The notes: generated from the letters alone by a model not told the origin. Counted from the stretch's first letter, positions 54,543 through 64,000 are shown. The stretch: DNA of 64,000 bases from Pseudomonas sp. MIACH (GCF_001269925.1 NZ_LHVO01000022.1:1-64000), one strand, 5' to 3'. Program-made: numbers and translations.

Positions 54543-57500
54543 ATGTTGATGCAACCGTCGAGCAACCGCCCCCCTATTCCTGCAGTTGTCCTGCCCCCCA
54601 CCGCACTGCCGGCTGCCCCTGAGCCCGCATGGACCCAACCAGCCTCCCAGCGTACGCGGCGTGCCATTGACGATGCGCCTGTCGCAGCGGGCGATCCATG
54701 GACACGACTGCCCCCCCAGGATCCTGGCCGCACGCCCGCCGCCGACGCCCAGTTGGCCGAGCGTATCGCTGCCGCACAAGGCATTGGCAGCACCATGGTT
54801 GAGGTGCCCCCGGACAGTCGCCCCGGCCCTGCACTGCGCCTGTACCAGCAGTTACTGAACCGGCCAGCGGTGCAACAGTGGATTGCCGACCAGCGCCTTG
54901 AACCTGCGACCCTGACCTTTCATCGCGACCATATCGAGGGCTACGCCAGCCACAATGGCGTGCGTGCCGCGGTCAGGTTCAGCCTGACCGACAACTCCGG
55001 CTGGAACGAGGTGTCGCGGACCTTAAGGCCGATCCTCGAACCGCTGGACCCTGCTGACCAGGGGTTGCCCTATATCGGTCGGGACGACGGATTGTGGTTG
55101 CCGCGCGAAAGTGTCGGCCAGATCAACGTCGATAATCTTGAGCAGGCGTGGCAGGTGATCAGCGAACTGGAGGAGCGCGACGCTCTGGCCGATCGCCTTG
55201 AAGCCGAACTTGAAAAACTGCCGGACATTGCGCGTACGGACTGGTCGACCCACACGGCTGACACTTCGCCGGCATCACCGTTACTCCGACATAGCCAGGC
55301 GGCGGTGGCGCACTTGCAGCGTTTTGTCGCGCGTCCTGAAATGCTCAGCCTGCTGGAGCGCGAAGGCTTTGCGTGGCCTGACGCGCCGTTTCGGGTGTCT
55401 GAAGGCCGGTTTGAGCGCCTGAGCCCGGTGGGTGGTTGGGTGGATCTGACCCGCTACGTGGAAGCAGTGGCTGAACTGGGTGATGAACTCCAGGCGTTGG
55501 TGGCGCTCAGCGTGCCGCTGGGCAACGCCTTGTACTCGACGCCACGCCACGACATCCGCCAGCTCCTGGATTTCAAGGGCCTGGACTCGCCGGGCAGCGT
55601 GGCGCAAACGCGTAATGTGATTGCCTGGCTGCGCACCACTCTGCCGCCGCCAGCTCCACTGGGGGACTACGGCGCACTGATGACGCAGGACTGGCAGCCC
55701 GGCACCCTGACCCAGGAAGATCAACGGCATGTCCGCGCGATGGCCGAGATTCGCCTGGGCGGCGCCCAGCCCCGCGGGTTCAGTGCGTTGTCGGGTGTTA
55801 CCCAGCAGGCGCTGCGGGCCGATCCGCAGGCCCATCTGGACAGGCTGCTCGACAGCCCCGACGCCTTGGCATTCGGCGAGCAAATGGCTGCTGCGCTGCG
55901 CTGGCAGGAGGGGCAAGGCGCTGCTGCAACGCTGCCAAAGACGCTACGCCAACAGTTGGTGATCGCCGCGATCAAGCTGCAGGTTGACCCGGCGATGCCC
56001 GGCAAACCCGGCGAAATCGCGGGCTACTCGATCTATCAGCCAGCGAACATGGGCCGCACGTTTGACCAGGTACGCCGGGATATCGAGCGCCACCTCCAGG
56101 ACAATAAAGGCCTGGACCCCAAGCTGGCGGTGCTGGCTGCGCACCTGTGCCTGGCACAGGCGGCGCCGGAAATGCTGGTGCGCGACGTGCCGGCGTCGGT
56201 GCACATCGGCACTCCGGCCTGGATGGAACTGCGCCTGGGTTGCGCTCTGGCCGATCACAACGCGCCGGGTACGTCCCGGATGATGAATGAACAGCAGGTC
56301 ACCGCCTTGACCACTCTGGTACCTACCAGTGACGGGCAAGCGAAGTTGATGCAACTCAATGCCCTGAAAATCATCGCTGATTGGGGGGTGTTGAACGGCA
56401 GCATCGGGCAGCGCACCGACGGTGAGTATTCTCAGCAGGATATCCAGGGGGCCGCTCGGGCATTCTTCAAACAGCGCGAAGACGCCGCGAGCGCCTTCAC
56501 CAGCGCAAGCGCCGAGCTGCCGACGCGCAAGGCACTTGCCGTCAAGGAACTGCTGCGCGTGTTCCGTGGTACGACGCCGGCCGAGCTCGAAAGCATGACC
56601 GTGTACCTGGCCAGCGCCGACGATCGTCGCAACTTGCCGATCACCGAGCCGCGCAGCCGTTCGTTGGTGGAAACCTACATGACCGGCGACCTGACGCCGG
56701 GCAAGTGGGTCCTCAGCGAAGACATGCCGGCAGCGCCCCCAGCGGCGAAAACACCCTACAAGCCAGTCCGTGTGCCGCAGGTGAGCGAGGAGGCGCGAGC
56801 CAGGCTTGATACGCGTATTCGACGCTTGCCCGAACTGGAGGGATTGCTCAAGACCACGGTGCTCCAGCACCAGAAAAAACTTCAGGAGGCCTACGCCACC
56901 AAGCTCAAGCTGATGTTTGCCGAGTTGCCTCTGGAGGATCGCAAGTTGCTGGAGCTGGGCAAGGTCGAGCTCTTCACCTTACGCGCGGAAACCGGGGTGA
57001 CCCAGGCCAGGGAAACTGACGCACTCAAAAACGCCCGCAGGGCGCGCCAAGGCACCCTGATGCGCGTGGAGCATGGACCCAAGGTGGTGTATTTCGAGGT
57101 GTTCGCCAACGGCAAGATCATCAAGCGCACGGATTTGCCCGAAGCGCTTGAACTTGACGGCGTCATTCGCCGCGAGCGCTTTCCATCACCCCACGCTCCG
57201 GTATATCTACCGATGGTGCGCGGCTCGCAAATGGACCTTGATTTCGACGCCTATCGCAACGGCTCTCATCCTGATCCCAATGCGGTGTCTCAGACGGTGA
57301 TCGTCGAGGCGCTGGGCAGTGCGTTTGCTGCGCAGCAATTACCCCCGAGCCATACGCTGCAATCGTTCGTCCCGGACACCTACAGCTCGCGAAAAACGGC
57401 GAGTATTGTCAACAGGATCGCCAAGGACAACTTTTACGAGCCCGCCGAGGCCATGTTGCAACGCGCAAGCGAGGCACTGCCGCTGGAGCAGCGCCGTGAA

Positions 57501-58151
57501 GCACGTGCACGCGATCATGCCTTTATATTGGGGTTCGTGCCGTTCGTGGGGGCGTATCAGGAGTTCAGGCAAGGCAATATCGGCACAGGCCTGGCCACTC
57601 TGGCGCTGGATGCCGTCGGCGTGGCCATTGGTGCGGGCGGCCAGGCCCGAGCGCTGATCCGTTCGGCAAAGGCCTTGGTGCCCAGTCGCCTGACCCGGCT
57701 TGTCGCAACGCTCAAACCGTCTGCGGCTACGCTGTCACCGCTCAAGCCAGCCGCGAGCTTCAGCGACCGTGCGTTTGATTTCATCAAACAGTCGGGCTTG
57801 TTTACCAGCGCAGCGTTGAATCCGTTGGACGGTTATCCGCAGTTGATCAATGCCGCTACCAAAGGGTTGGTAAAACTGCCGGCGCTTATGGCCGGGGGCG
57901 CGCTGAAGTGGGGCAAGGTGGCGCCGCATCTGGTGACAGCCGAGGAGAAGTTGCGTGCCTACATGCTGATTGCAGCTGGGCAGGCGAGCGACACAGCGGC
58001 GCCCGTGGCGACACCGACAGTGGGCACGGCCGGGCGTTATCAGGAGGTCGACACGCACGCCACACAATACAACGGCCGCTGGTATGCGATTGACCCGCGC
58101 AGCGGTGCGCCTTTCGGCACGCCACTGAACGGTTTCCAGCCAGCTCGTTGA
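54543..58151 (+). CDS. Large protein of unknown function (1202 residues), candidate toxin or effector
   Basis: No signal peptide is visible. The N-terminus is Pro/Ala-rich and looks disordered (MLMQPSSNRPPIPAVVLPP). The middle is long and helical, with no catalytic motif I can name. At about residues 990-1045 lies a glycine-rich hydrophobic stretch (FILGFVPFVGAYQEFRQ, GTGLATLALDAVGVAIGAGG) that could be a membrane hairpin. The protein ends YNGRWYAIDPRSGAPFG. This overall plan resembles large secreted Pseudomonas toxins, but that is only inference. ATG 54543 has GAGAGGG eight bases upstream; ATG 54516 is an alternative. No partner gene, chaperone or immunity gene is adjacent. Confidence 0.8.
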   Translation: MLMQPSSNRPPIPAVVLPPTALPAAPEPAWTQPASQRTRRAIDDAPVAAGDPWTRLPPQDPGRTPAADAQLAERIAAAQGIGSTMVEVPPDSRPGPALRLYQQLLNRPAVQQWIADQRLEPATLTFHRDHIEGYASHNGVRAAVRFSLTDNSGWNEVSRTLRPILEPLDPADQGLPYIGRDDGLWLPRESVGQINVDNLEQAWQVISELEERDALADRLEAELEKLPDIARTDWSTHTADTSPASPLLRHSQAAVAHLQRFVARPEMLSLLEREGFAWPDAPFRVSEGRFERLSPVGGWVDLTRYVEAVAELGDELQALVALSVPLGNALYSTPRHDIRQLLDFKGLDSPGSVAQTRNVIAWLRTTLPPPAPLGDYGALMTQDWQPGTLTQEDQRHVRAMAEIRLGGAQPRGFSALSGVTQQALRADPQAHLDRLLDSPDALAFGEQMAAALRWQEGQGAAATLPKTLRQQLVIAAIKLQVDPAMPGKPGEIAGYSIYQPANMGRTFDQVRRDIERHLQDNKGLDPKLAVLAAHLCLAQAAPEMLVRDVPASVHIGTPAWMELRLGCALADHNAPGTSRMMNEQQVTALTTLVPTSDGQAKLMQLNALKIIADWGVLNGSIGQRTDGEYSQQDIQGAARAFFKQREDAASAFTSASAELPTRKALAVKELLRVFRGTTPAELESMTVYLASADDRRNLPITEPRSRSLVETYMTGDLTPGKWVLSEDMPAAPPAAKTPYKPVRVPQVSEEARARLDTRIRRLPELEGLLKTTVLQHQKKLQEAYATKLKLMFAELPLEDRKLLELGKVELFTLRAETGVTQARETDALKNARRARQGTLMRVEHGPKVVYFEVFANGKIIKRTDLPEALELDGVIRRERFPSPHAPVYLPMVRGSQMDLDFDAYRNGSHPDPNAVSQTVIVEALGSAFAAQQLPPSHTLQSFVPDTYSSRKTASIVNRIAKDNFYEPAEAMLQRASEALPLEQRREARARDHAFILGFVPFVGAYQEFRQGNIGTGLATLALDAVGVAIGAGGQARALIRSAKALVPSRLTRLVATLKPSAATLSPLKPAASFSDRAFDFIKQSGLFTSAALNPLDGYPQLINAATKGLVKLPALMAGGALKWGKVAPHLVTAEEKLRAYMLIAAGQASDTAAPVATPTVGTAGRYQEVDTHATQYNGRWYAIDPRSGAPFGTPLNGFQPAR

Positions 58152-58186
58152 GCCGAGACCTGCCGCGCCCGGTGCGGGAGGTGAGA

Positions 58187-59005
58187 TCAGTTCAGGCCGA
58201 GCTTGCCGCGCAGGGTCGACAGGTCTTCGGCCAGGGTGTTGACCGGGCCCACCAGCGCCTTGCGGTCGTTTTCCTTGACCTTGTCGTAGGTCTCGAAGCC
58301 ACCGTCCTTGGTCTTGTACTTGGCCAGGATCTTGTCCACGGCGGCGAAGTTCTTGTCGACCTTGGCCAGGAACGCCTTGTCCTGCTTCTCAATCTGGCCA
58401 CGGAACAGGTCGACGATTTTCTTCGCGCCGTCGATGTTGCCCTGGAAGTCATACAGGTCGGTGTGGCTGTAGCGGTCTTCTTCACCGGAGATCTTGGTGG
58501 CGGCGACTTCTTCGAGCAGCGCCGCCGCCCCGCCGACGACTTTCTCCGGCGGGAAGGTCAGGCCGTCCACACGGGTCTTCAGGTCGTTGACGTCAGTGTT
58601 GAGCTTGGCCGTCAGCGTTTCCAGGCCCTTGGTCGAGTTCTGCGAGAACAGGGCGTATTCGATGCGGTGGAACCCGGTGAAGTCTTCGGCGGTTACGCCT
58701 TTTTCGTGGTCGTCGACACGCGAGTCAATGGACGCATCCAGGTCGCTGAACAGCTCGGCGATCGGCTCGATGGATTCATAGTGCACACGGGTCGGGGCGT
58801 AAAGCTTCTTGGCGGTGGCCAGGTCGCCTTTGTTGATGGCGTCGGTGAACGCCTGGGTCTGGGTGACCAGCTCGCCGATTTCCTCGGTCACGTAGATCTT
58901 GTAGTCCGACACCGGGCCTACCAGGTCCAATGGTGCGGTAGCGGCAAACGCTGCCAGCGGCGAAAGGGTCATTAACAACGACAACGCGATAGTCGACTTC
59001 TTCAT
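58187..59005 (-). CDS. EfeO-family (M75 peptidase-like) periplasmic iron-binding protein
   Basis: The 272-residue protein has a signal peptide ([22 protein letters not shown]) and one imelysin/M75 domain with the [11 protein letters not shown]xxE motif and [22 protein letters not shown]. It lacks the N-terminal cupredoxin of full EfeO, like the EfeM form. It lies 25 bp after efeB and closes the operon. It probably passes iron to EfeU. Confidence 0.9.
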   Translation of the reverse strand: MKKSTIALSLLMTLSPLAAFAATAPLDLVGPVSDYKIYVTEEIGELVTQTQAFTDAINKGDLATAKKLYAPTRVHYESIEPIAELFSDLDASIDSRVDDHEKGVTAEDFTGFHRIEYALFSQNSTKGLETLTAKLNTDVNDLKTRVDGLTFPPEKVVGGAAALLEEVAATKISGEEDRYSHTDLYDFQGNIDGAKKIVDLFRGQIEKQDKAFLAKVDKNFAAVDKILAKYKTKDGGFETYDKVKENDRKALVGPVNTLAEDLSTLRGKLGLN

Positions 59006-59030
59006 GGGACGTTTTCCGCTCTGGTGTGGT

Positions 59031-60353
59031 TTAGGTGTTGGCAGTGGTTTGAGGGTGCGTGGCAGCGAGCAGCGTGCGCCCAATGAAATCCTTAGGTCCG
59101 GTGACCCCCGGCAAGGTGAAGAAGTACCCGCCGCCGACCGGCTTGAGGTATTCCTCCAGGGGCTCGCCGTTGAGCCGCGTTTGCACGCTGATAAAGCCTT
59201 TCTCCAGGTCAGCCTGGTAGCAGATGAACAACAGCCCCATGTCCAACTGACCGTTTTTATTGACGCCGTTGGAGTAGTTGAACGGCCGGCGCAGGATCAG
59301 GTTGGCCTGGGTCTGCGGTGTGCGCGGGTTGGCCAGGCGGATATGGGCATCGAGCTTGGTCAGCTTGCCTTGCGGGTCCTTGCTGTAGTCGGGCACTTGG
59401 GATTCTTTCTGGCCATCCATGGGCGCGCCGGTGGTCTTGACGCGGCCGATGATGCTTTCTTGCTCTTGCAGGGGCGTGCGGTCCCAGCGTTCGACGAAGT
59501 TGCGGATAATCCGCACCGCCTGATAGCTGCCATTGGCGGCCCAGGCCGGTTCGTCGCTGCCAGGTTGGACCCATACAATCTGGTCCATGGCCTGGTTGTC
59601 GTTGGAGTTCGGGTTGGCCGAGCCGTCGCGGAAACCGAGGAAGTTGCGCGCGCTCTGCGCCGGCTCTCCGGGTTTACTCGGCGCCTGGGGTGGCACGCTG
59701 CCTTCCTGTTTCCAGCGCACCAGCAGCAGGTCGGGCAGGTTTTTCACGATGTCACGCAGGGCGTGGATATTGGTGTCCGGGGTGTTGGAGCTGAACTGCA
59801 GGCTCAGGTCGCCATGGCACTGCGCCGGCTCCAGTGCGTCGTTGGGAAAACCGACCATGCGGCTCAGGCGCTTGGGTTTGACGGCGGCCAGGCCGAAACG
59901 CTCATCGAACAGCGATTCGCCGACCGATACAGTGATGGTCAAGTTATCCGGCGTGACCACCGGGCCGAGGATCCCCGAGTCGGTGGGCGGCAGTTTCGGG
60001 TCGACCTGGGGCACGGTGCCGCCGGTCATCAGGAAGCCGATGCGCTCGTTCAAGGTGCGGAACAGACGCTCCAGGTCTTCGCGGTCGCTGGCCAGGACAT
60101 CGAACGCCACGAGCATGCCGCAGGCCGGGCGCGGGGTGACAATGCCGCTTTGGTGCTTGCCGAAGAAATCGTGGTGGTCCTGGGTCTTGTCACTGCGCGG
60201 TGCGGTGGTGACTTGCTCGGCTGCCGCCGCCATGGCCGGGGAGGTCAGGGTGCTGCCGGCGATGGCGGCACCGGTGGCGGCCATGCCCAAGAGGACACGG
60301 CGGCGTTGTGCTGAAAACTGTTCTGAATCACTCATGTGTGCGGTCGTCTTCAC
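59031..60353 (-). CDS. efeB: EfeB, Tat-exported DyP-type deferrochelatase/peroxidase
   Basis: The 440-residue protein has a twin-arginine signal ([18 protein letters not shown]) and a DyP peroxidase fold with the GxxDG motif in [15 protein letters not shown]. EfeB works in the periplasm with a haem cofactor and is proposed to oxidise ferrous iron or release iron from haem. It overlaps the end of efeO by 4 bp. An ATG at 60335 is a possible alternative start. Confidence 0.92.
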   Translation of the reverse strand: MKTTAHMSDSEQFSAQRRRVLLGMAATGAAIAGSTLTSPAMAAAAEQVTTAPRSDKTQDHHDFFGKHQSGIVTPRPACGMLVAFDVLASDREDLERLFRTLNERIGFLMTGGTVPQVDPKLPPTDSGILGPVVTPDNLTITVSVGESLFDERFGLAAVKPKRLSRMVGFPNDALEPAQCHGDLSLQFSSNTPDTNIHALRDIVKNLPDLLLVRWKQEGSVPPQAPSKPGEPAQSARNFLGFRDGSANPNSNDNQAMDQIVWVQPGSDEPAWAANGSYQAVRIIRNFVERWDRTPLQEQESIIGRVKTTGAPMDGQKESQVPDYSKDPQGKLTKLDAHIRLANPRTPQTQANLILRRPFNYSNGVNKNGQLDMGLLFICYQADLEKGFISVQTRLNGEPLEEYLKPVGGGYFFTLPGVTGPKDFIGRTLLAATHPQTTANT

Positions 60354-61552
60354 TGCAGGCCGGAGAGGCCAAGGGCGGGGTCGATTCCATCGAGTGCGGC
60401 GGCCAGAGCCTTGGCCTTGTCGGCGATCTGCTTGCGCTGATCGGCGGTAACGCTGTCGTACGTGGCGTAGCCTTTGTCGAGCTTGAAACCCTGGAGCTCG
60501 GCATCGAAGGCGGCGAGGGCGCTGTCGACTGTCGGCAGCAACTCGGCAGCAGACTTGGTCAGCAGCGGACGCATCAGCTCGACCACCTTGTGCGCGGCCT
60601 CCAGGTTGGCGGCGAAACCGTTCAGGTCGATGTGGCTGTAGCGCTCTTCTTCACCACTGATGGCGCGGACGTCCGCCAGGCTGTTGAGGTTGCGCACCAC
60701 GATGCTCACCAGTTGTTCCGGCGGCAGCGACTGCGCCAGCAACTGCTGTTTGAGGGTGGTGACATCCGTTACCAGGCGCTGTGCAATCGGCGCCAGGCCA
60801 GCAAGGCTGCGTTGCTGGAACAGGCTGTATTCAAGGCGATGGAAGCCGCTGAAGGCCGGGTCTTGCTCACGCTTTTCAAAGTAGTCGGCACGGGCGTTGA
60901 TGGCGTTGTCCAACTCGGCCAGGCGTTGGGACGCTGGGGCCAGGCGCTGGTAAGCCTCACGGGCCGGCACGTACAGCGCTTGAGCCTGGGTGAGGTCGCC
61001 GGCGTCGATGGCCTGTTGCAGGGCGGTCACCGCCTTGACCAAGGCACTGCCTTGGCTGCTCAGGTACACGCGAAATTCCGACAGCGGGCCGATAAACGCC
61101 ACCATCGACGGCTTGGCCTTGGCCTGGGCGTCGGATTCAGCGGTCGGCGTCACATGCAGGGTGCCGCGCGGGTTGCTCAACAGGCCGCAGGTGATCGCAT
61201 AGTCCCCCGGCAACAGGTTGGCGTTGATTACCTGGCTCAGGCCGGGGGCGATGTTTTCGCGCTCTTCGACCACCAGCACGCCGTCGAGGATTTCCCATTC
61301 CACCGCGCGATCGGAACGGTTGATGATGCGAAAGCTCGCGCGCCCGGCCGGAACGGTCAATGCGTTGGGCTCGCAGGCGTGGCCATGGATGGTCACGGCG
61401 ATTTCATTGTGGTTGGTCTGGCGCTTGCTGGCCGCCAGTTGCGAGGCGTAATAGAACAGGCCACCGGCGGCGATCATCACGACCACCGAGCCCGCCACGG
61501 CCCAGCGCAGGGCGCGGGGTGGCGAAGCCGGTTGGGGAGTTGGGTTGGACAA
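60350..61552 (-). CDS. efeO: EfeO, cupredoxin plus M75-like periplasmic iron carrier
   Basis: The 400-residue protein has an N-terminal membrane anchor (about 17-37), a cupredoxin domain (VTIHGHACEPNALTVPAG, AITCGLLSN) and an M75 domain with GFHRLEYSLF. EfeO receives iron and presents it to EfeU. It begins 10 bp after efeU and overlaps efeB. Confidence 0.92.
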   Translation of the reverse strand: MSNPTPQPASPPRALRWAVAGSVVVMIAAGGLFYYASQLAASKRQTNHNEIAVTIHGHACEPNALTVPAGRASFRIINRSDRAVEWEILDGVLVVEERENIAPGLSQVINANLLPGDYAITCGLLSNPRGTLHVTPTAESDAQAKAKPSMVAFIGPLSEFRVYLSSQGSALVKAVTALQQAIDAGDLTQAQALYVPAREAYQRLAPASQRLAELDNAINARADYFEKREQDPAFSGFHRLEYSLFQQRSLAGLAPIAQRLVTDVTTLKQQLLAQSLPPEQLVSIVVRNLNSLADVRAISGEEERYSHIDLNGFAANLEAAHKVVELMRPLLTKSAAELLPTVDSALAAFDAELQGFKLDKGYATYDSVTADQRKQIADKAKALAAALDGIDPALGLSGLQ

Positions 61553-61562
61553 AGGACGGTCC

Positions 61563-62408
61563 TTACTGGCTGGAAACGGAAGAAGATGTGGCGGCCGGCT
61601 TGGCCGGTGCCGCAGGCAGGAAGAACATCACCAGCGCCACCACCAGGTAGATCAGGTAGGCGCCCAGGGTGCTGATGGTCGGGGCTTCCTGGTAGCCGAA
61701 CATGCCGGCCAGCACCGAACCGAGCGGGCTGTCCATCGGCAGCACGGCGCTGAAATCGAACAGCACGGTCTGCAAGTGATTCCACACGCCTGCTTCGTGC
61801 AGGGCCTGCACCGAGTTGGCCAGGATGCCGGCGGCCACCACGAGGATGAACAGGCCTGTCCAGCGGAAAAACGCGCCGAGGTTCAGGCGCATGCTGCCGC
61901 TGTAGATCAGGAAGCCGACGATGATCGCCAGGATCAGGCCGAGCAGGGCGCCAATCGGTGCGCCTGGCCCTTCGCTCTGCTGGAACACGGCCAGCAGGAA
62001 AAACACGGTTTCCAGGCCTTCGCGGGCCACGGCAAAAAACACCATCAGGATCAGCGCGGTCACTTGGTGTTTGGAGCCGGCCAACGCGTGATCAAGGGAT
62101 TCGTGCAGCGAATGCTTGATGGAGCGCGCGACCTTGCGCATCCAGAACACCATGGAACTGAGAATGCCCACGGCGACCAGACCGACGACGCCTTCAAACA
62201 ACTCTTGCTGCTTTTGCGGAAATTCAGCACTGACCAGTTCCAGGCCACCGCCCACCAGCAAGGCCAGCGCAGCGGCAAGAAACACGCCGATCCACACGGC
62301 GGGCATCCATTGGCCACGGCCGGTCTGTTGCAGGTAGCTGGCGATGATGCCGACGATCAGCGCGGCTTCAATGCCTTCGCGCAGCATGATTAAAAAGGGA
62401 ACAAGCAT
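61563..62408 (-). CDS. efeU: EfeU, FTR1-family iron permease
   Basis: The 281-residue membrane protein has about seven helices and two REGxE motifs, LREGIEAALIVGI and AREGLETVFFLLA, which conduct iron in FTR1 permeases. It is full length, unlike the broken efeU of E. coli K-12. It is the first gene of the operon and has a good Fur-box match about 40 bases upstream. Confidence 0.94.
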   Translation of the reverse strand: MLVPFLIMLREGIEAALIVGIIASYLQQTGRGQWMPAVWIGVFLAAALALLVGGGLELVSAEFPQKQQELFEGVVGLVAVGILSSMVFWMRKVARSIKHSLHESLDHALAGSKHQVTALILMVFFAVAREGLETVFFLLAVFQQSEGPGAPIGALLGLILAIIVGFLIYSGSMRLNLGAFFRWTGLFILVVAAGILANSVQALHEAGVWNHLQTVLFDFSAVLPMDSPLGSVLAGMFGYQEAPTISTLGAYLIYLVVALVMFFLPAAPAKPAATSSSVSSQ

Positions 62409-62447
62409 CGGGCACCGCAGCTAAGTAGATAGGAAGCTAAGTTGTAA

Positions 62448-62466
62448 CATAATGATACTCATTGCT
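62448..62466. promoter_or_regulatory. Fur box upstream of efeU
   Basis: The 19-base stretch matches the Fur consensus at 14 of 19 positions, including TAATGATA and TCATT. It lies 40 bases before efeU and 110 bases before the AraC gene, so it should repress efeUOB when iron is ample and may also affect the regulator. Confidence 0.7.
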
Positions 62467-62575
62467 AAACAGGAAATCTTGACGATTGCTGAACAATGGC
62501 TGAACGGTGGTGGCGAATCGCAAGCCACCTTATGATGCACGGCATCTAGAGTGCCGCCGGATTGCCCAACGTCCC

Positions 62576-63592
62576 ATGTCGGAAAAAGACACCATCTCCC
62601 TTCACCTCGTGCGTGAAGCCTTGCTGCAGAGCTGCGCGCCTGGGGCGGCCACCGTCGAAGCCTTGAGCAAGGTCGGGATCGATCCGGCACTGCTGGAGCA
62701 ACCCGACGCCCGTGTTCCGGCCACCGCCTACGCACGGTTGTGGCGTCTGCTGGCAAGGCGTCGGGACGATGAGTTCTTCGGCATGGACCCGCGCGCGCTC
62801 AAGTCCGGCAGCCTCGCGTTCCTCTGTCGCGCCGCCATGGCGCAACCGAGCCTGGCGGCCGGCCTGGAAACCGCCTTGGGTTTCCTCTCGCTGATGCTCG
62901 AACACCTGCCAGCCCAACTGGTGCGTCAACAAAGCCTGGCGGAAATTGTGTTGCACGAACCCGAGCCTGAACCCAATCGCGCCTTCACCTATTTCACCTA
63001 CTGGATGATCGTGCACGGCGTCGCCTGTTGGCTGGCAGGGCGGCGCATCCCGATCCTGGCGATCGAGTTGCGTTGCCCGCAGCCGGATTTTTGTGACGAT
63101 TACCGGGTGATGTTCTCTGACAACCTGCGTTTTGATCGGCCGCGCACGCGCATGATCTTCTCCGCCGAGTGCCTGGACCTGCCGATCAAACGCACTGCCG
63201 AAGAGCTCAAGCGTTTTCTCGCCCACGCGCCCGCCAACATCCTGGTCAAATACCGCGACCCCGACAGCCTGGCCACCCGTATCAAGCATGACCTGCGCCA
63301 AATGCCCCCCGAGACCTGGCCTGAAACCGAGGGCCTCGCGGCCACGCTGTGCATCTCCGCTTCCACGTTGCGCCGCCGCCTGGCGGAAGAAGGGCAGAGC
63401 TATCAGGGGCTCAAGGACAGCGTGCGCAAGGAACTGGCGATTGTGTGGCTGGCTGAACCGCAGATCAGCTTCGCCGAAATCGCAGCGCGGCTGGGGTTTG
63501 CCGATGCCAGTTCGTTCTACAAGGCGTTCCGTAAGTGGGTGGGGTCCAATCCTGGGCATTACCGCAGCTTGATCCTGGGGGAATCCCGTTGA
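62576..63592 (+). CDS. AraC-family regulator (OruR-like)
   Basis: The 338-residue protein has an N-terminal Arabinose_bd-type domain (VEALSKVGIDPALLEQPDARVPATAYARLWRLLAR) and a C-terminal AraC helix-turn-helix pair (GLAATLCISASTLRRRLAEEGQSYQGLKDSVRKELAI, EIAARLGFADASSFYKAFRKWVG). It belongs to the OruR/ArgR-like group seen next to amino-acid or catabolic genes. It is divergent from efeU. The inducer is unknown. Confidence 0.9.
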   Translation: MSEKDTISLHLVREALLQSCAPGAATVEALSKVGIDPALLEQPDARVPATAYARLWRLLARRRDDEFFGMDPRALKSGSLAFLCRAAMAQPSLAAGLETALGFLSLMLEHLPAQLVRQQSLAEIVLHEPEPEPNRAFTYFTYWMIVHGVACWLAGRRIPILAIELRCPQPDFCDDYRVMFSDNLRFDRPRTRMIFSAECLDLPIKRTAEELKRFLAHAPANILVKYRDPDSLATRIKHDLRQMPPETWPETEGLAATLCISASTLRRRLAEEGQSYQGLKDSVRKELAIVWLAEPQISFAEIAARLGFADASSFYKAFRKWVGSNPGHYRSLILGESR

Positions 63593-63694
63593 ACGGCGCA
63601 TTGGACTGCTGACGGCCAAGATTTTTCCGATCCCATCCATTCGTTTTCCGGGGCAGGGTAGACGCTCTTCAAATTTTGAAAGCGAGCCCCCCTG

Positions 63695-64000
63695 ATGCAC
63701 AAGGTCGTTGCTACGGCTGAACCTGTTGTAGTGGGTCCCCTGTCCTCCGTCACCGGCATTCAGCCAGATCGTTCCGTTGAGGTCATCCGTCCGGAGCCCT
63801 GGCTGCGCGCTTCGACGCTGGTCCATCACATCCCAGGCCAATTGCAGGGCATCAGCGATTTTTCACAAGCCATGCTCGACAAGGCGGTACTCAATGCCCG
63901 CAATCAAGAACGCTGGATCGTGGCCTTGGAGCACCGCGTGCAGGGCAAGGCGGATCAGGACAGTATCGACCTCGCTGACATCCGTTTTTCAACGGTCACC
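63695..64000 (+). CDS. Unrecognised gene, 5' part only
   Basis: An ATG opens a frame of 102 codons that runs off the right edge (MHKVVATAEPVVVGPLSSVT at the start; later PEPWLRASTLVHHIPGQLQG). It has no signal peptide and no visible motif in this part. The Shine-Dalgarno match (GCGAG) is weak. It is on the same strand as the AraC gene after a 102-bp gap. No function can be given. Confidence 0.65.
   Translation, partial: MHKVVATAEPVVVGPLSSVTGIQPDRSVEVIRPEPWLRASTLVHHIPGQLQGISDFSQAMLDKAVLNARNQERWIVALEHRVQGKADQDSIDLADIRFSTVT

Overview
The window is high-GC and gene-dense and reads as chromosome from a Pseudomonas of the fluorescens group. The reasons are the REP/REPIN hairpins typical of that group (GAGCGAGCTTGCTCGCGAA and TGTGGGAGGGGGCAAGC types), Fur-box promoters, a PE-LIG-POL LigD with Ku, LpxO, YbiT, an Rhs protein, and many LysR, MFS and TonB/sigma genes. 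I saw no rRNA, tRNA, CRISPR array, insertion sequence or prophage.

Layout. 1-3.7 kb: 5' part of a large Rhs/YD-repeat gene on the minus strand that runs off the left edge. A 14-codon leader ORF overlaps its TTG start. 3.8-9.3 kb: an RND efflux pair (minus) diverging from a Bcr/CflA-like MFS exporter (plus) across a perfect AT-rich palindrome. 9.4-13.4 kb: a catecholate-type TonB receptor convergent with an OmpR-type two-component system, their stop codons overlapping. 13.5-17.5 kb: pirin, a cyclic-nucleotide-binding MscS-like channel, and a FecI/FecR pair without an adjacent receptor. 17.6-20.7 kb: a sulfonate/sulfate-ester type ABC transporter with a divergent molbindin of the SsuF kind.

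20.7-31.3 kb is the most coherent accessory block. A lysR-patB (C-S lyase) unit diverges from a seven-gene operon-like series: a polar amino-acid/cystine-type ABC importer (SBP, two permeases, ATPase), a cysteine-free cupin of cysteine-dioxygenase type, a 900-residue fusion of four rhodanese-like domains to a Cys/Met-metabolism PLP lyase, and a periplasmic gamma-glutamyltransferase. I infer a pathway that takes sulfur from cystine, glutathione conjugates or related organosulfur compounds through persulfide chemistry.

31.3-42 kb: an NR-salvage pair (PnuC plus NadR-like kinase), a sCache chemoreceptor, UppP, DUF1294 and YjbR proteins, a LysR-azoreductase pair, a secreted hydrolase, an MFS transporter, a large REPIN and YbiT. 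42-46.8 kb: a 53-residue cysteine-containing peptide ORF overlapping a four-helix membrane protein, an MFS transporter, a methyltransferase, a TIGR03067-like protein and LpxO. 46.8-54.4 kb: LigD-Ku NHEJ, a small secreted Asn/Pro-rich protein next to a PQQ-type sugar dehydrogenase, a TetR unit with a clear operator, and a PssA-type enzyme. 54.5-58.2 kb: a 1202-residue unrecognised protein, my leading candidate for an undescribed toxin or effector. 58.2-64 kb: a Fur-box-preceded efeUOB ferrous-iron uptake operon with an extra EfeO-like gene, an AraC regulator, and the start of an unrecognised gene cut by the right edge.

Recurring themes are iron supply (TonB receptor with two-component system, FecIR, EfeUOB, three Fur-like boxes) and organosulfur use (ABC transporters, molbindin, PatB, fusion lyase, GGT). 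Function calls rest on motifs and family knowledge; no database search was run.
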